Of a DNA stretch of 64,000 bases, positions 8,954 through 18,086 are shown piece by piece. Location of the stretch: the NCBI GenBank assembly GCA_910577105.1, contig CAJTMB010000006.1:1-64000 (forward strand). The letters run 5' to 3'. A program made the position numbers and the translations under genes. This stretch comes from an uncultured Lachnospiraceae bacterium. Its GTDB lineage: Bacteria; Bacillota; Clostridia; Lachnospirales; Lachnospiraceae. Within the stretch, counting starts at the first letter, position 1. Every line of letters begins with the position of its first letter. The notes below the pieces were generated by a model. That model had not been told where the DNA came from. It searched no databases and was given only the letters and a program-made list of their open reading frames with translations.

Positions 8954-9973
8954 ATGAATAAGAAGGATATCACTTTTGTGGTTCCCTGTTATAATTCACA
9001 GGATTATATGAAAAGATGCATTGATTCCCTTCTGCCGTGCGGAGAGGATGGGGAAATTATCATTGTGGACGACGGTTCCACCGATGCGACGGGGGAGATT
9101 GCCGATGAATATGCTTTTGTTTATCCCCAAATCGTAAAAGTAATACATAAGGCAAACGGCGGGCACGGTTCGGGCGTAAATGCAGGTCTTGCGGCGGCAG
9201 GCGGCCGTTTTTTCAAGGTGGTGGATTCCGATGACTGGCTGGATAAGGACGCACTTTTAAAAGTAATGCAGGCCATTAAAAACAGGAAGGACGACGTGGA
9301 TATGCTGGTGTGCAACTATGTCTATGACCACCTGTATGAAAACCGGCAGAAAAGCGTCTGCTTTGGCAATGTTTTTCCGGAAGAAAGGATTTGCAGCTGG
9401 CAGGATATGCGTTCGTTTAAACCGTCACAGTATCTGGTCATGCACGCGTTGATTTTCAGGACAAATATCCTGAAAAGAAGCAATGTGGTTTTGCCGGAAC
9501 ACACTTTTTATGTGGATAATCTTTTTGCTTACAAACCATTGCCTTATGTGAAAAGCATTTTGTACCTGAATGTGGATTTATACCACTATTTTTTAGGCAG
9601 GGAAGACCAGTCCGTCAATGAAGAAAGTTATAAGCGCAGGATAGACCAGCAGATACTGGTTACCAAAATGGTGGTGGAGTGCATGGATTTGCGCAAGGTT
9701 AAAAGGATGTCACCGCGACTGTCACATTATATGATGAGAAATATTTCCGTGATGCTTTCCATATCCTCCATTTATCTGCTTATGATTAAGAGCAGGGAGG
9801 CAATGCAGAAGAGGCAGGAACTGTGGAATTACATAAAAGAGAGGGATGGAAAACTTTATAAAAGGCTTCGTTTTACAATGCTTTCCGGGTTCACTTACCT
9901 GCCGGGAAAGCTGGGGGATATCTTAACCATAAAAGGTTATAACCTTGCAAAAAAGACATACCAGTTCAGTTAG
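8954..9973 (+). CDS. Family 2 glycosyltransferase
   Basis: 339 residues, start after AAAAGGGGTGGAGTAA. The N-terminal 120 residues are a GT-A fold: FVVPCYNSQDYM at the start, VDDGSTD at about 37-43, GGHGSGVNAG near 70, and the metal-binding VDSDDW at about 91-96. The C-terminal part is helical and basic, probably lying on the membrane surface. It should move a sugar from a nucleotide-sugar donor onto a surface glycan or lipid. The next genes, a papain-like peptidase and a flippase-family membrane protein on the same strand, suggest a small cell-envelope group, though donor and acceptor cannot be read from sequence. Confidence 0.9.
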   Translation: MNKKDITFVVPCYNSQDYMKRCIDSLLPCGEDGEIIIVDDGSTDATGEIADEYAFVYPQIVKVIHKANGGHGSGVNAGLAAAGGRFFKVVDSDDWLDKDALLKVMQAIKNRKDDVDMLVCNYVYDHLYENRQKSVCFGNVFPEERICSWQDMRSFKPSQYLVMHALIFRTNILKRSNVVLPEHTFYVDNLFAYKPLPYVKSILYLNVDLYHYFLGREDQSVNEESYKRRIDQQILVTKMVVECMDLRKVKRMSPRLSHYMMRNISVMLSISSIYLLMIKSREAMQKRQELWNYIKERDGKLYKRLRFTMLSGFTYLPGKLGDILTIKGYNLAKKTYQFS

Positions 9974-10004
9974 ACTCTGTACAAACAGGAAAGGGAATGA
10001 TAAA

Positions 10005-10568
10005 ATGGACAAAATATATATTGCTTTGGTGGATACGCCCGGACTGTTTGCGGGCATTATCCGCAGGGTTATCCAGAGGGAATACATACATGTGGTGCTG
10101 TCATTGGATAAAAATCTGGAAGAGGCATACAGCGTAGGGCGGCGCAACCCGTTTCTGCCCTGGTTTGCCGGCTTTGAGAAAGAAAATAAAGAAAAGATAT
10201 TGCACGCATTTCCAACGGCAAAATACCGCATTTACAGCCTTGACTGTACAAAGAAACAGAAGGAGGCAATAAAAGAGCAGCTGCACAAGTGTTATAAAAA
10301 CAGGTTTCGGTACCACTATTGCATCTGGGGATTACCTTACCTGCTTTTACAAAAGCCTTTCTATCAGGAGAGGCACTATACCTGCTCATCCTTTATTGCA
10401 CGCCTTCTTTCACAGAATGGAATGGATTTGTTCCACAAGCATTTCTCACTGGTTACCCCGGCCGATTTTTACGATTTGAAAAATGAAGACATCTTATTTG
10501 AAGGACTGCTGGCTGATTTTATCGGCAGAAGCAGGTATCGGTATGGTGCAATAGAGGGAGTAGTGTGA
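10005..10568 (+). CDS. Permuted papain-like peptidase or amidase (YiiX/NlpC-P60-related)
   Basis: 187 residues from the ATG at 10005, with GGAAAGGGAATG upstream; the longer frame from 9945 is not needed. A histidine in an IHVVLSLDKNLEEAYS segment (about residues 29-44) precedes a cysteine in YTCSSFIARLLSQNG (about 125-139). This His-before-Cys order is that of the circularly permuted papain-like family (YaeF/YiiX). Members hydrolyse amide or ester bonds, often in cell wall or lipid substrates. There is no signal peptide, so it may act in the cytoplasm. It follows the glycosyltransferase by 31 bases in an apparent operon. Its stop codon is part of a structured repeat. Confidence 0.65.
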   Translation: MDKIYIALVDTPGLFAGIIRRVIQREYIHVVLSLDKNLEEAYSVGRRNPFLPWFAGFEKENKEKILHAFPTAKYRIYSLDCTKKQKEAIKEQLHKCYKNRFRYHYCIWGLPYLLLQKPFYQERHYTCSSFIARLLSQNGMDLFHKHFSLVTPADFYDLKNEDILFEGLLADFIGRSRYRYGAIEGVV

Positions 10569-10642
10569 GAAGAACTTCTAATTGCTTTTGGCAATTTCCA
10601 CTCATGCCAAAGGGCATTTCGCAAAGAAGTTCTAAATCTCAC
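10565..10642 (+). repeat. Multi-hairpin intergenic repeat, family 2 copy 1
   Basis: The element begins at the stop codon of the peptidase gene. Outer arms GTGAGA and TCTCAC and a second pair (AGAACTTCT, AGAAGTTCT) enclose two small hairpins, AATTGC-TTTTG-GCAATT and ATGCC-AAAG-GGCAT. The copy at 41257 has the same outline and outer arms but different, still complementary, small stems. It has no terminal T-run, so it is not an ordinary terminator. Confidence 0.85.
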
Positions 10643-10703
10643 ATTTGGAGCTTTTGCTTTGAGGGATTCTGGGTTGCAGTAAAACTGCAACATGGAGGTT
10701 TGT

Positions 10704-11729
10704 ATGAAAGGTAAGAAGATACTGAGTGCGGTACTTTTTCTTTTGCTTGCGGCACTTACTTTTTATGTGGTATTCAGGAATCAGGATTTGGGTGAACTGT
10801 TTGAGGCGGTCGGTAACATGAATAAGGGTTATCTTGCCTTGGCCGTTGTAACCGCGTTGTTTTTTGTTTCGGCGGAAGGGATATTGATTTGGTATCTGCT
10901 TCATGCCATCGGGGAAAAAACTTCAATTTTCAGCTGCCTGAAATATTCTTTTGCAGGTTTCTTTTATTCGGGCATTACGCCATCGGCGACGGGAGGCCAG
11001 CCCATGCAGCTTTATTACATGAATAAGGACGGCCATAAGATTGCGGACAGTTCGGTTGTGCTGATGAGTGTGGCGACTGCCTATAAGCTGGTGCTGGTTT
11101 TGATGGGAATTGGCATAGGTGTTTTCTGGTGGAAGGATTTGCATTCTTATATGGGAGAGTATCTTCCCGTTTATTTTCTCGGTCTGTTTCTGAATACGGT
11201 GCTTGTGGTGGTGCTGCTGGCCATTATGTTAAACGGACCCGGCATGGAGAGATTTTTGTGTGCGGCGGAAAGACTTCTTGTCAGAATCCATCTGATGAAA
11301 CCTTCCGATAAGCGCAGGGAAAGCATTCATTCCATGGTGGGGCAGTATCAGCAGACAGTCGGTTTTTTGAAATCGCATGGCAGGGTGCTTGCCTTTCTGG
11401 CAGGTTTTACGTTTATCCAGAGGTGCAGTGTTTTTGTTCTGACATATTTTATTTACAAGGGTATGGGGCTTTCAGGCACGGATGCACTTACGATAATGTG
11501 TCTGCAGGCAGTGGTCTATATTGCAGTGGATATGTTACCGTTGCCGGGTTCCCAGGGGATTACGGAAATCATGTATGCGGCGGTTTTTCGGAATATTTTT
11601 GTCGGAGGCAGTCTGACAGTGTCCATGTGCGTGACCCGCGGAATCAACTTTTACATGCTTTTGATTATCAGCGCCATTGTGGCTGCCTTCTGTTGGTGGA
11701 ATACGGGAAAAAGAAAGAAAAAAGAGTAA
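10704..11729 (+). CDS. YbhN/MprF-type integral membrane protein (LPG synthase transmembrane family)
   Basis: 341 residues from the ATG at 10704, preceded by GGAGG at seven bases; the ATG at 10692 lies before that site and is rejected. About eight hydrophobic helices are visible, with the conserved GFFYSGITPSATGGQPMQ segment near residues 85-105 and PLPGSQGITE near 278-287, both typical of the UPF0104/YbhN family related to the flippase half of MprF. Such proteins are thought to move or handle lipid-linked substrates in the cytoplasmic membrane. It is the last of three co-directional envelope genes, after a hairpin repeat that may reduce read-through. Confidence 0.88.
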   Translation: MKGKKILSAVLFLLLAALTFYVVFRNQDLGELFEAVGNMNKGYLALAVVTALFFVSAEGILIWYLLHAIGEKTSIFSCLKYSFAGFFYSGITPSATGGQPMQLYYMNKDGHKIADSSVVLMSVATAYKLVLVLMGIGIGVFWWKDLHSYMGEYLPVYFLGLFLNTVLVVVLLAIMLNGPGMERFLCAAERLLVRIHLMKPSDKRRESIHSMVGQYQQTVGFLKSHGRVLAFLAGFTFIQRCSVFVLTYFIYKGMGLSGTDALTIMCLQAVVYIAVDMLPLPGSQGITEIMYAAVFRNIFVGGSLTVSMCVTRGINFYMLLIISAIVAAFCWWNTGKRKKKE

Positions 11730-11736
11730 ACTGCTA

Positions 11737-11765
11737 TTGCAATTGGTTTCAAAGTGTGCTACACT
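11737..11765 (+). promoter_or_regulatory. SigA-type promoter of the aspS-gatCAB T-box operon
   Basis: TTGCAA at 11737-11742 and TACACT at 11760-11765 with 17 bases between. Transcription would begin just before the T-box leader, seven bases after the end of the preceding gene. Confidence 0.7.
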
Positions 11766-11779
11766 TCAACTCAATTAAA

Positions 11780-12062
11780 TATTGAAATGCAATGAAGGAG
11801 ACTCTTGCCATGGAAAGCGACAGGAATACGGCGTCACCGACTGAGAGCGCTGTTTGCGGGAAGCGGCAAAGGGAACACTCCGGAGCAGACTGCCTGAAGG
11901 TATTTGCTGTGTAGGGCGGTACGTGACATGCGTTAAATGTAAGAGTGGGCAGACCGGTAAAACGCTTTGATGGAAGCGGCGGTTTGTCAAGACGGGTGGT
12001 ACCACGGATTACACTTGTATATTCGTCCCGGAATACAGACAACTGTGTTCCGGGGCTTTTTT
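11780..12062 (+). ncRNA. T-box leader, probable asparagine specifier (AAC)
   Basis: The T-box sequence GGGTGGTACCACGG lies at about 11994-12007. It is followed by an intrinsic terminator whose stem pairs GTCCCGGAATACAG with CTGTGTTCCGGGGC and ends in six T (12025-12062). In stem I the stretch GGGAACACTCCGGAG at 11871-11885 lines up with GAATACATCTTTGAG of the tyrS leader in this window, where TAC is the specifier. This places AAC (Asn) at 11874-11876, overlapping GAA (Glu) at 11873-11875. Uncharged tRNA pairing with specifier and T-box would favour the antiterminator and expression of aspS-gatCAB. Confidence 0.9.
12025..12062 (+). terminator. Regulated terminator of the aspS T-box leader
   Basis: A 14-bp stem with a four-base loop (ACAA), then six T. 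It is mutually exclusive with the T-box antiterminator. Confidence 0.85.
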
Positions 12063-12132
12063 ATTGCAGAGGTTTCATATGCCGAAAGACATGCAGGAGA
12101 AAAGCCCCGGACAGACAAAAAAGGAGGCCGCT

Positions 12133-13884
12133 ATGAGTATGGAAAACATTTACAGGACAGTGACAGTGCAGGAAATTAAAGAAAGTGACATCGGAAAGGA
12201 AATACGGGCCGCAGGGTGGGTGGAAAACATCAGGGACCATGGAGGAGTATCCTTTATTGATTTGAGGGATATGTACGGTGTTTTGCAGGTGGTACTCAGA
12301 AGTCCCGGGTTTCTTTCCGGCATAGGAAAGGAATGCTGTATTTCCGTGCAAGGTGTTCTGGAGAAACGGGATGAGGAAACTTACAACCCAAAGCTTCCCA
12401 CAGGGACGGTGGAATTGAATGCAAAGTCTGTTTCCATATTGGGAAAAGTGCATCGCCAGCTTCCCTTTGAAATTATGACTTCAAAAGAAACAAGGGAAGA
12501 TGTGAGGCTTAAATACAGGTATCTTGACCTAAGAAATGCAAAGGTGAAGGAAAACATCATTTTCCGTTCCAAGGTAATCAGCTTCTTGCGGGAAAAAATG
12601 ACGGAGCTTGGCTTTCTGGAAGTCCAGACGCCGATTTTGTGCGCATCCTCCCCGGAGGGGGCAAGGGATTACCTTGTACCTTCACGCAGGTATAAGGGCA
12701 GGTTTTATGCACTCCCACAGGCGCCGCAGCAGTATAAACAGCTGTTAATGGCGTCCGGGTTTGACAAATATTTTCAGATTGCCCCGTGTTTTCGGGATGA
12801 AGATGCAAGGGCGGACCGTTCGCCGGGGGAGTTTTACCAGTTGGACTTTGAAATGAGTTTTGCCACGCAGGAGGATGTGTTCCGTGTGGGAGAGGAGGTA
12901 CTGTCCTCTACTTTCAGGAAGTTTGCCAAAGAAGGGGTAAAGGTGACAGATGCGCCTTTCCCGGTAATCAGTTACAGGCAGGCCATGTTAGAGTTTGGAA
13001 GCGACAAGCCGGATTTGCGCAACCCGCTCAGAATTATGGATGTAACGGCATTTTTTCAGAAATGTTCGTTTAAGCCGTTCCTGAAGAAAACGGTGCGAGC
13101 CATTAAAGTGCATGCGGAAATGTCCAAAGGCTTTCATGAAAAACTGCTTGACTTTGCCACATCCCTGGGAATGGGAGGACTTGGCTATCTGGAGGTAGAT
13201 GGGGATTTGTCTTATAAAGGCCCCATTGACAAGTTTATTCCGGTGGATTGCAAGAAAGAACTGGCGGATTTGGCAAAACTGCAGGCGGGCGATACCATTT
13301 TCTTTGTGGCGGACAAAGAAGAGAAAGCCTGTTACTATGCAGGACAAATCCGGAACGAACTGGGCAGAAAACTGGATTTATATGAGAAAAATGCTTTCCG
13401 GTTCTGCTATGTAAACGATTTTCCCATGTATGAGCTGGATGCGGAAACAAAGCAGATAACCTTCACCCACAATCCCTTTTCCATGCCGCAGGGCGGCATG
13501 CAGGCGCTTGAGGAAAAAAATCCACTTGACATTCTTGCTTATCAGTATGATATTGTGTGCAACGGAGTGGAACTTTCTTCCGGCGCAGTCAGGAACCATG
13601 ACGTTACAATCATGGAAAAAGCGTTTGCCCTGGCAGGCTACGATAAGGAAACACTGCAAAAAAAGTTTGGCGCACTGTACCGGGCATTTCAGTTTGGCGC
13701 GCCGCCCCATGCAGGTATGGCGCCGGGCGTGGACCGCATGATTATGCTTCTTAAGGAAGAAGAAAATATCAGGGAGGTTATTGCCTTTCCGATGAACGGC
13801 AATGCGCAGGACTTGATGTGCGGCGCGCCGGGAGAGGTCACGGAGGAGCAGCTCAGGGAAGTGCATATTAAGGTAAGAGTGTGA
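12133..13884 (+). CDS. aspS: Aspartyl-tRNA synthetase, bacterial type
   Basis: 583 residues from the ATG at 12133, chosen because AAGGAGG lies five bases upstream. Upstream in-frame ATGs overlap the T-box terminator. Order: OB-fold anticodon-binding domain (residues 1-110), class II catalytic core with motif 2 ([20 protein letters not shown], about 220-240), the bacterial GAD insertion (about 290-410), and motif 3 ([13 protein letters not shown], about 530). It charges tRNA-Asp with aspartate. The operon with gatCAB and an Asn-reading T-box suggests it also mischarges tRNA-Asn, i.e. a non-discriminating enzyme; this is inference. No asparaginyl-tRNA synthetase is visible in the window. Confidence 0.95.
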   Translation: MSMENIYRTVTVQEIKESDIGKEIRAAGWVENIRDHGGVSFIDLRDMYGVLQVVLRSPGFLSGIGKECCISVQGVLEKRDEETYNPKLPTGTVELNAKSVSILGKVHRQLPFEIMTSKETREDVRLKYRYLDLRNAKVKENIIFRSKVISFLREKMTELGFLEVQTPILCASSPEGARDYLVPSRRYKGRFYALPQAPQQYKQLLMASGFDKYFQIAPCFRDEDARADRSPGEFYQLDFEMSFATQEDVFRVGEEVLSSTFRKFAKEGVKVTDAPFPVISYRQAMLEFGSDKPDLRNPLRIMDVTAFFQKCSFKPFLKKTVRAIKVHAEMSKGFHEKLLDFATSLGMGGLGYLEVDGDLSYKGPIDKFIPVDCKKELADLAKLQAGDTIFFVADKEEKACYYAGQIRNELGRKLDLYEKNAFRFCYVNDFPMYELDAETKQITFTHNPFSMPQGGMQALEEKNPLDILAYQYDIVCNGVELSSGAVRNHDVTIMEKAFALAGYDKETLQKKFGALYRAFQFGAPPHAGMAPGVDRMIMLLKEEENIREVIAFPMNGNAQDLMCGAPGEVTEEQLREVHIKVRV

Positions 13885-13900
13885 GAAAGGAGTAAAATAC

Positions 13901-14185
13901 ATGATTACGGATGAAACAATGGAATATGTGGGGATTCTGGCAAAGCTGGAGCTTTCCCCAAAGGAAAGGGAAGCGGCAAGGAAGGACATGGACGGTATGC
14001 TGCAATATATTGATAAGCTGAATGAACTGGACACGACGGGAGTGGAACCCATGTCCCATGTCTTTCCGATTAAAAATGTGTTTAGGGAAGATATTGTGAC
14101 TAACGGGGACGAAAGCGAAAAACTCTTGAAAAATGCACCCGGTGAAAAAGACGGCATGTTTGTTGTGCCGCGCACATTTGATTAG
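13901..14185 (+). CDS. gatC: Aspartyl/glutamyl-tRNA amidotransferase subunit C
   Basis: 94 residues, start after GAAAGGAGTAAAATAC. It has the usual small-subunit features: an N-terminal helix ([16 protein letters not shown]), a central [15 protein letters not shown] helix and the conserved G-V-E-P-M-S-H-V segment near residue 48, then an acidic tail ending in FVVPRTFD. GatC wraps around GatA and stabilises the GatCAB complex, which turns misacylated Asp-tRNA-Asn or Glu-tRNA-Gln into the amide form. It lies 16 bases after aspS and 11 before gatA. Confidence 0.95.
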   Translation: MITDETMEYVGILAKLELSPKEREAARKDMDGMLQYIDKLNELDTTGVEPMSHVFPIKNVFREDIVTNGDESEKLLKNAPGEKDGMFVVPRTFD

Positions 14186-14196
14186 GAGGGCTGTCC

Positions 14197-15657
14197 ATGA
14201 ATATACCGGAATTGACGGCAGTGGAGTTATCCGCAAAAATAAAGGCAGGTGAAGTGACGGCAATGCAGGCGGTGGAGGCCGTTTTGGAAAAGGCGGCGCA
14301 GAAAGAAGATTTGCTGCACTGCTATGTCACCCTAGATGCGGACGGTGCAAGAAAAAGAGCGGAGCAGGTGCAGAAAAAAATAGAAGCAGGGGAAATGACG
14401 GGACCACTTGCAGGAGTCCCCGCAGCTGTTAAGGATAATATATGCACCGAAGGAATGCTGACAACCTGTTCTTCTAAAATACTCGGAAATTTTGTGCCTG
14501 CTTTTTCCGCACAGGCAGTCAGGGAGCTGGAGAACGCCGGGGTGGTTATATTGGGAAAGACCAACATGGATGAATTTGCGATGGGTTCCACCACGGAAAC
14601 CTCTGCCTTCGGCATCACCCGCAACCCCTGCAACACAGAGCATGTGCCGGGCGGCTCATCCGGCGGCTCCGCCGCTGCGGTGGCGTCAGGGGAATGCTTC
14701 TTTGCACTGGGTTCTGATACGGGCGGTTCCATCCGCCAGCCTGCTTCTTTCTGCGGCGTGGTAGGGCTGAAGCCTACCTACGGGACGGTTTCCCGCTATG
14801 GGTTGATAGCTTACGCATCTTCCCTGGACCAGATTGGACCGCTTACAAAAGATGTTACCGATTGTGCGGCTGTTCTGGAAGCGCTTGCAAAGCATGATGC
14901 AAAAGATTCCACCTCCGTGGAAAGGGAGGATACGGGCTTTCTTGCCGCGCTGACAGAGGATGTGAAGGGGATGCGCGTCGGTATTCCGAGGGATTATTTC
15001 GGTGAGGGGTTGAATCCCGGGGTAAAGGAAGCAGTTTTACAGGCGGCAAAAGCGCTGGAGGAAAAGGGCGCAGTTTTGGAAGAGTTTGATTTAAACCTTG
15101 TGGACTATGCCATCCCTGCCTACTATACGATTGCGGCTGCGGAGGCAAGCTCCAACCTGGAGCGTTTTGACGGTATAAAGTACGGCTATCGTACAGCAGA
15201 GTATGAAGGCCTGCATAACATGTACAAGAAAACTCGAAGCGAAGGCTTTGGGGCGGAGGTTAAAAGGCGTATTATGCTGGGTTCCTTTGTGCTGAGTTCC
15301 GGGTATTATGACGCCTATTACCTGAAAGCGCTCCGCGTCAGGGCCCTGATAAAGAAAGCCTTTGACGCTGCATTTGAAAAATACGACATTATTTTGGGAC
15401 CTACCGCACCCACGACGGCGCCTGGATTGGGAACTTCCCTTTCAGACCCCATCAAAATGTATCTGGGGGATATCTATACGATTGCGGCAAACCTGGCGGG
15501 GCTTCCCGCCATAAGCGTTCCCTGCGGAAAGGATGCAAAGGGCCTGCCCATTGGCTTGCAGCTTATCGGGGATTGTTTTCAGGAAAGAAAGCTGCTTCGG
15601 GCCGCATATGCCTATGAGCGTGCGGCAGGCGGTTTCCGTGCAGGAAAGGAGGCGTAA
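14197..15657 (+). CDS. gatA: Aspartyl/glutamyl-tRNA amidotransferase subunit A
   Basis: 486 residues, the usual family length, start after AGGAGGGCTGTCC. It has the amidase signature fold: the catalytic lysine in AAVKDNICTEG (near residue 78), and the Gly/Ser-rich GGSSGGSAAAVASGE stretch (about 152-166) followed by GSDTGGSIRQPA, which supplies the cis-Ser/Ser pair. GatA releases ammonia from glutamine and channels it to GatB. The gene is directly followed by gatB, with two bases between the stop and the GTG start, so the complex is produced from one transcript under T-box control. Confidence 0.97.
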   Translation: MNIPELTAVELSAKIKAGEVTAMQAVEAVLEKAAQKEDLLHCYVTLDADGARKRAEQVQKKIEAGEMTGPLAGVPAAVKDNICTEGMLTTCSSKILGNFVPAFSAQAVRELENAGVVILGKTNMDEFAMGSTTETSAFGITRNPCNTEHVPGGSSGGSAAAVASGECFFALGSDTGGSIRQPASFCGVVGLKPTYGTVSRYGLIAYASSLDQIGPLTKDVTDCAAVLEALAKHDAKDSTSVEREDTGFLAALTEDVKGMRVGIPRDYFGEGLNPGVKEAVLQAAKALEEKGAVLEEFDLNLVDYAIPAYYTIAAAEASSNLERFDGIKYGYRTAEYEGLHNMYKKTRSEGFGAEVKRRIMLGSFVLSSGYYDAYYLKALRVRALIKKAFDAAFEKYDIILGPTAPTTAPGLGTSLSDPIKMYLGDIYTIAANLAGLPAISVPCGKDAKGLPIGLQLIGDCFQERKLLRAAYAYERAAGGFRAGKEA

Positions 15658-15659
15658 AA

Positions 15660-17096
15660 GTGGAAAAACAATATGAAACAGTTATAGGTCTTGAGGTGCA
15701 TGTGGAACTTGCCACCAAAACCAAGATTTTTTGCGGCTGCTCCACGGCTTTCGGGGGAGCCCCCAATACCCATACCTGCCCGGTCTGTACGGGGATGCCG
15801 GGTTCGCTTCCCGTACTCAACAAACAGGTGGTGGAATATGCCGTTGCAGTGGGACTTGCCGTTAACTGTGAAATAAGCAAAAGCAGCCGGTTTGACAGGA
15901 AAAACTATTTCTATCCAGACAATCCGCAAAATTACCAGATATCCCAGCTCTATTTCCCCATTTGCAAAAACGGTCATGTGGAGATAGAGACGCCATCCGG
16001 CAACAAGAAAATCGGCATTCATGAAATCCATATGGAGGAGGATGCGGGAAAACTGATTCATGACGAATGGGAGGAAGTGTCGCTGGTGGACTACAACCGT
16101 TCCGGTGTCCCCTTAATTGAGATTGTTTCAAAACCGGATATGAGAAATGCGGATGAGGTAATTGCCTATCTGGAAAAACTGCGTCAGACGATACAATATA
16201 TCGGCGCTTCCGACTGCAAACTGCAGGAAGGCTCCATGCGTGCGGATGTAAACATTTCCGTGCGGGAAGAAGGGGCAGAGGAACTTGGAATCAGAACGGA
16301 AATGAAAAACTTAAATTCTTTTAAAGCCATTACCCGTGCAATAGAGGGGGAGCGCGCCCGCCAGATTGCCGTTTTGGAAGGGGGAGGCGTAATTGTTCAG
16401 GAAACCAGAAGATGGGATGATGTAAAGGAAAGTTCTTATCCCATGCGCTCCAAAGAAGATGCACAGGATTACCGGTATTTCCCTGACCCGGATTTGGCGC
16501 AGGTAGAGATAGACGATGCATGGATTATGCGGATTAAGGCGTCCTTGCCGGAATTTCGGGATGCCAAAATGGAAAGATACAAAAAAGAATTTGCCATCCC
16601 GGAATACGATATCTCCCTCATCACTGCTTCCAAACATATGGCGGATTTGTTTGAGGCGGCAGCAGCTATCAGCGGGCAGCCCAAAAAGGTGAGCAACTGG
16701 CTGATGGGGGAAACTCTGCGTCTTTTGAAAGAAAAGGAAATGGATGCGGAGGATATCCGCTTTTCACCGGAAAACCTGGCGGAACTGATAGGACTCGTGG
16801 ATGAAAAAGTGATTACTTCTTCCGTTGCAAAAGAAGTTTTTGAAGTGATGTTTGAAAGCAATGTCAGCCCCGGGGCCTATGTGGAAGAAAAAGGCCTCAA
16901 AACCGTGGGTGACGTGGGCGCTTTGCAAAAAACCGTGGAAAAAGTCATTGCCGAAAATCCCCAGTCTGTTGCAGACTACAGGAACGGGAAAGAAAAAGCC
17001 ATCGGCTTTCTGGTAGGCCAGACCATGAAAGCCATGCAGGGGAAGGCAGACCCCGGCATGGTAAATAGTCTTTTAAAGGAACTGTTAGTCAAATAA
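15660..17096 (+). CDS. gatB: Aspartyl/glutamyl-tRNA amidotransferase subunit B
   Basis: 478 residues with a GTG start at 15660; its AAGGAGG lies inside the last codons of gatA. Conserved GatB segments are present: ETVIGLEVHVELATKTKIFC at the N-terminus, the metal-site cysteines of FCGCSTAFG and CPVCTGMPG (near 20-45), and DYNRSGVPLIEIVS. A YqeY-like helical tail binds tRNA. GatB phosphorylates and then amidates the misacylated tRNA. Since glnS is also encoded nearby, the likely substrate here is Asp-tRNA-Asn. Its last 12 bases overlap the end of the convergent gene at 17085. Confidence 0.97.
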   Translation: MEKQYETVIGLEVHVELATKTKIFCGCSTAFGGAPNTHTCPVCTGMPGSLPVLNKQVVEYAVAVGLAVNCEISKSSRFDRKNYFYPDNPQNYQISQLYFPICKNGHVEIETPSGNKKIGIHEIHMEEDAGKLIHDEWEEVSLVDYNRSGVPLIEIVSKPDMRNADEVIAYLEKLRQTIQYIGASDCKLQEGSMRADVNISVREEGAEELGIRTEMKNLNSFKAITRAIEGERARQIAVLEGGGVIVQETRRWDDVKESSYPMRSKEDAQDYRYFPDPDLAQVEIDDAWIMRIKASLPEFRDAKMERYKKEFAIPEYDISLITASKHMADLFEAAAAISGQPKKVSNWLMGETLRLLKEKEMDAEDIRFSPENLAELIGLVDEKVITSSVAKEVFEVMFESNVSPGAYVEEKGLKTVGDVGALQKTVEKVIAENPQSVADYRNGKEKAIGFLVGQTMKAMQGKADPGMVNSLLKELLVK

Positions 17097-17828
17097 ATAG
17101 GTAAGGAATGTTTTTACCATATCTATGTGGGGGGAATTGGTCGTGATGCCAAGGTAAGCGGCATTCCCCTCATAGTAAAAGACATCCGTAAATTTGGTGC
17201 TGCTTTTGATGTCAATGCCTACCGGAACCGGTTCTTTCATCAATTCCGGATGAAAGGGGTCGGGAATTGCCACATCGTCAGTAGGCTCTTCTGCTGCAGT
17301 CATTTCTTCTATTTTATCAAGGACAGTCTTATCCATGTAATAAAGATTGCCGGACATGGCAGCCAGTTCATTCTCATCGAAACATTCCCGTAAGTCAAGA
17401 TAAATACCATTATAAGTAAACTTGCCGAAGGCATCGGCATCCATAACGGCAAAATCCAAATCCTGCGCCGACATATATACCATGATAAACTGTGAGGCAT
17501 TCAGAGTGGTTTCATCCAATTCATTGCCGATAAGCAGGGAGGCATTTATTTCAGTGTGGTATTTTTTGGTGTCGATACCGGCATAATCCATAAAATCCTG
17601 CATAAAGGCGTCGGGGTCACCGATGGTATAGCTGTTGACAACAACCCCGTAAAGGGCGCTTGAGGTTCTGGTGAGTATGCCATATACCGTGGAAACTACC
17701 GCAACCAAGAGCAGAACGCCGATAATGGCAAACCATTTGTAATAACACCAGAAATAAGCCAGCTTTTTTTTCAGGGGCTGGTTTTTTATCTTTTCCCGTT
17801 CTTCTCTAAATTCATCCATTACAGCCAT
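17085..17828 (-). CDS. Membrane-anchored protein of unknown function
   Basis: 247 residues on the minus strand, start 17828 with AGGCGG upstream. A basic cytoplasmic N-terminus (residues 1-30) is followed by one membrane segment (about 31-52, AIIGVLLLVAVVSTVYGIL) and a large predicted extracellular domain. That domain contains a DxxAxxDADAFGKF stretch that recalls substrate-binding proteins, but I do not recognise the family. It converges on gatB with a 12-base overlap of coding ends. A housekeeping-like envelope role is plausible; nothing in the sequence defines it. Confidence 0.8.
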   Translation of the reverse strand: MAVMDEFREEREKIKNQPLKKKLAYFWCYYKWFAIIGVLLLVAVVSTVYGILTRTSSALYGVVVNSYTIGDPDAFMQDFMDYAGIDTKKYHTEINASLLIGNELDETTLNASQFIMVYMSAQDLDFAVMDADAFGKFTYNGIYLDLRECFDENELAAMSGNLYYMDKTVLDKIEEMTAAEEPTDDVAIPDPFHPELMKEPVPVGIDIKSSTKFTDVFYYEGNAAYLGITTNSPHIDMVKTFLTYLFD

Positions 17829-18086
17829 ATTTATGTCCGCCTTTTTGTGAAAAATTGATATGTTCTATCATAAAGGGAGTTTGGCGGGTTGTCAAGGTAC
17901 GGAAACTCAATATGGCAGCAGTGTAGGAAGTGCATCTAAATCCCACGCCAAGAAGCACAAAATTTCATGCTGTGCATTGCAGGTAACAGGTAAATTTTTG
18001 AGAAAGGTCTTGTTTGTGATGCAGCGTAATCTTACCGAGCAGGCAGATGGCATACGGGAGAAGATAGAACAGTTAACTGCTTCTTT

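Noticed and set aside
11775..12179. Several short frames in the aspS leader
   Set aside because: They overlap the T-box and terminator and have no ribosome sites.
13378..14175. 265-codon minus-strand frame across aspS and gatC
   Set aside because: Lies fully antisense to two well-identified genes and shows no family features.
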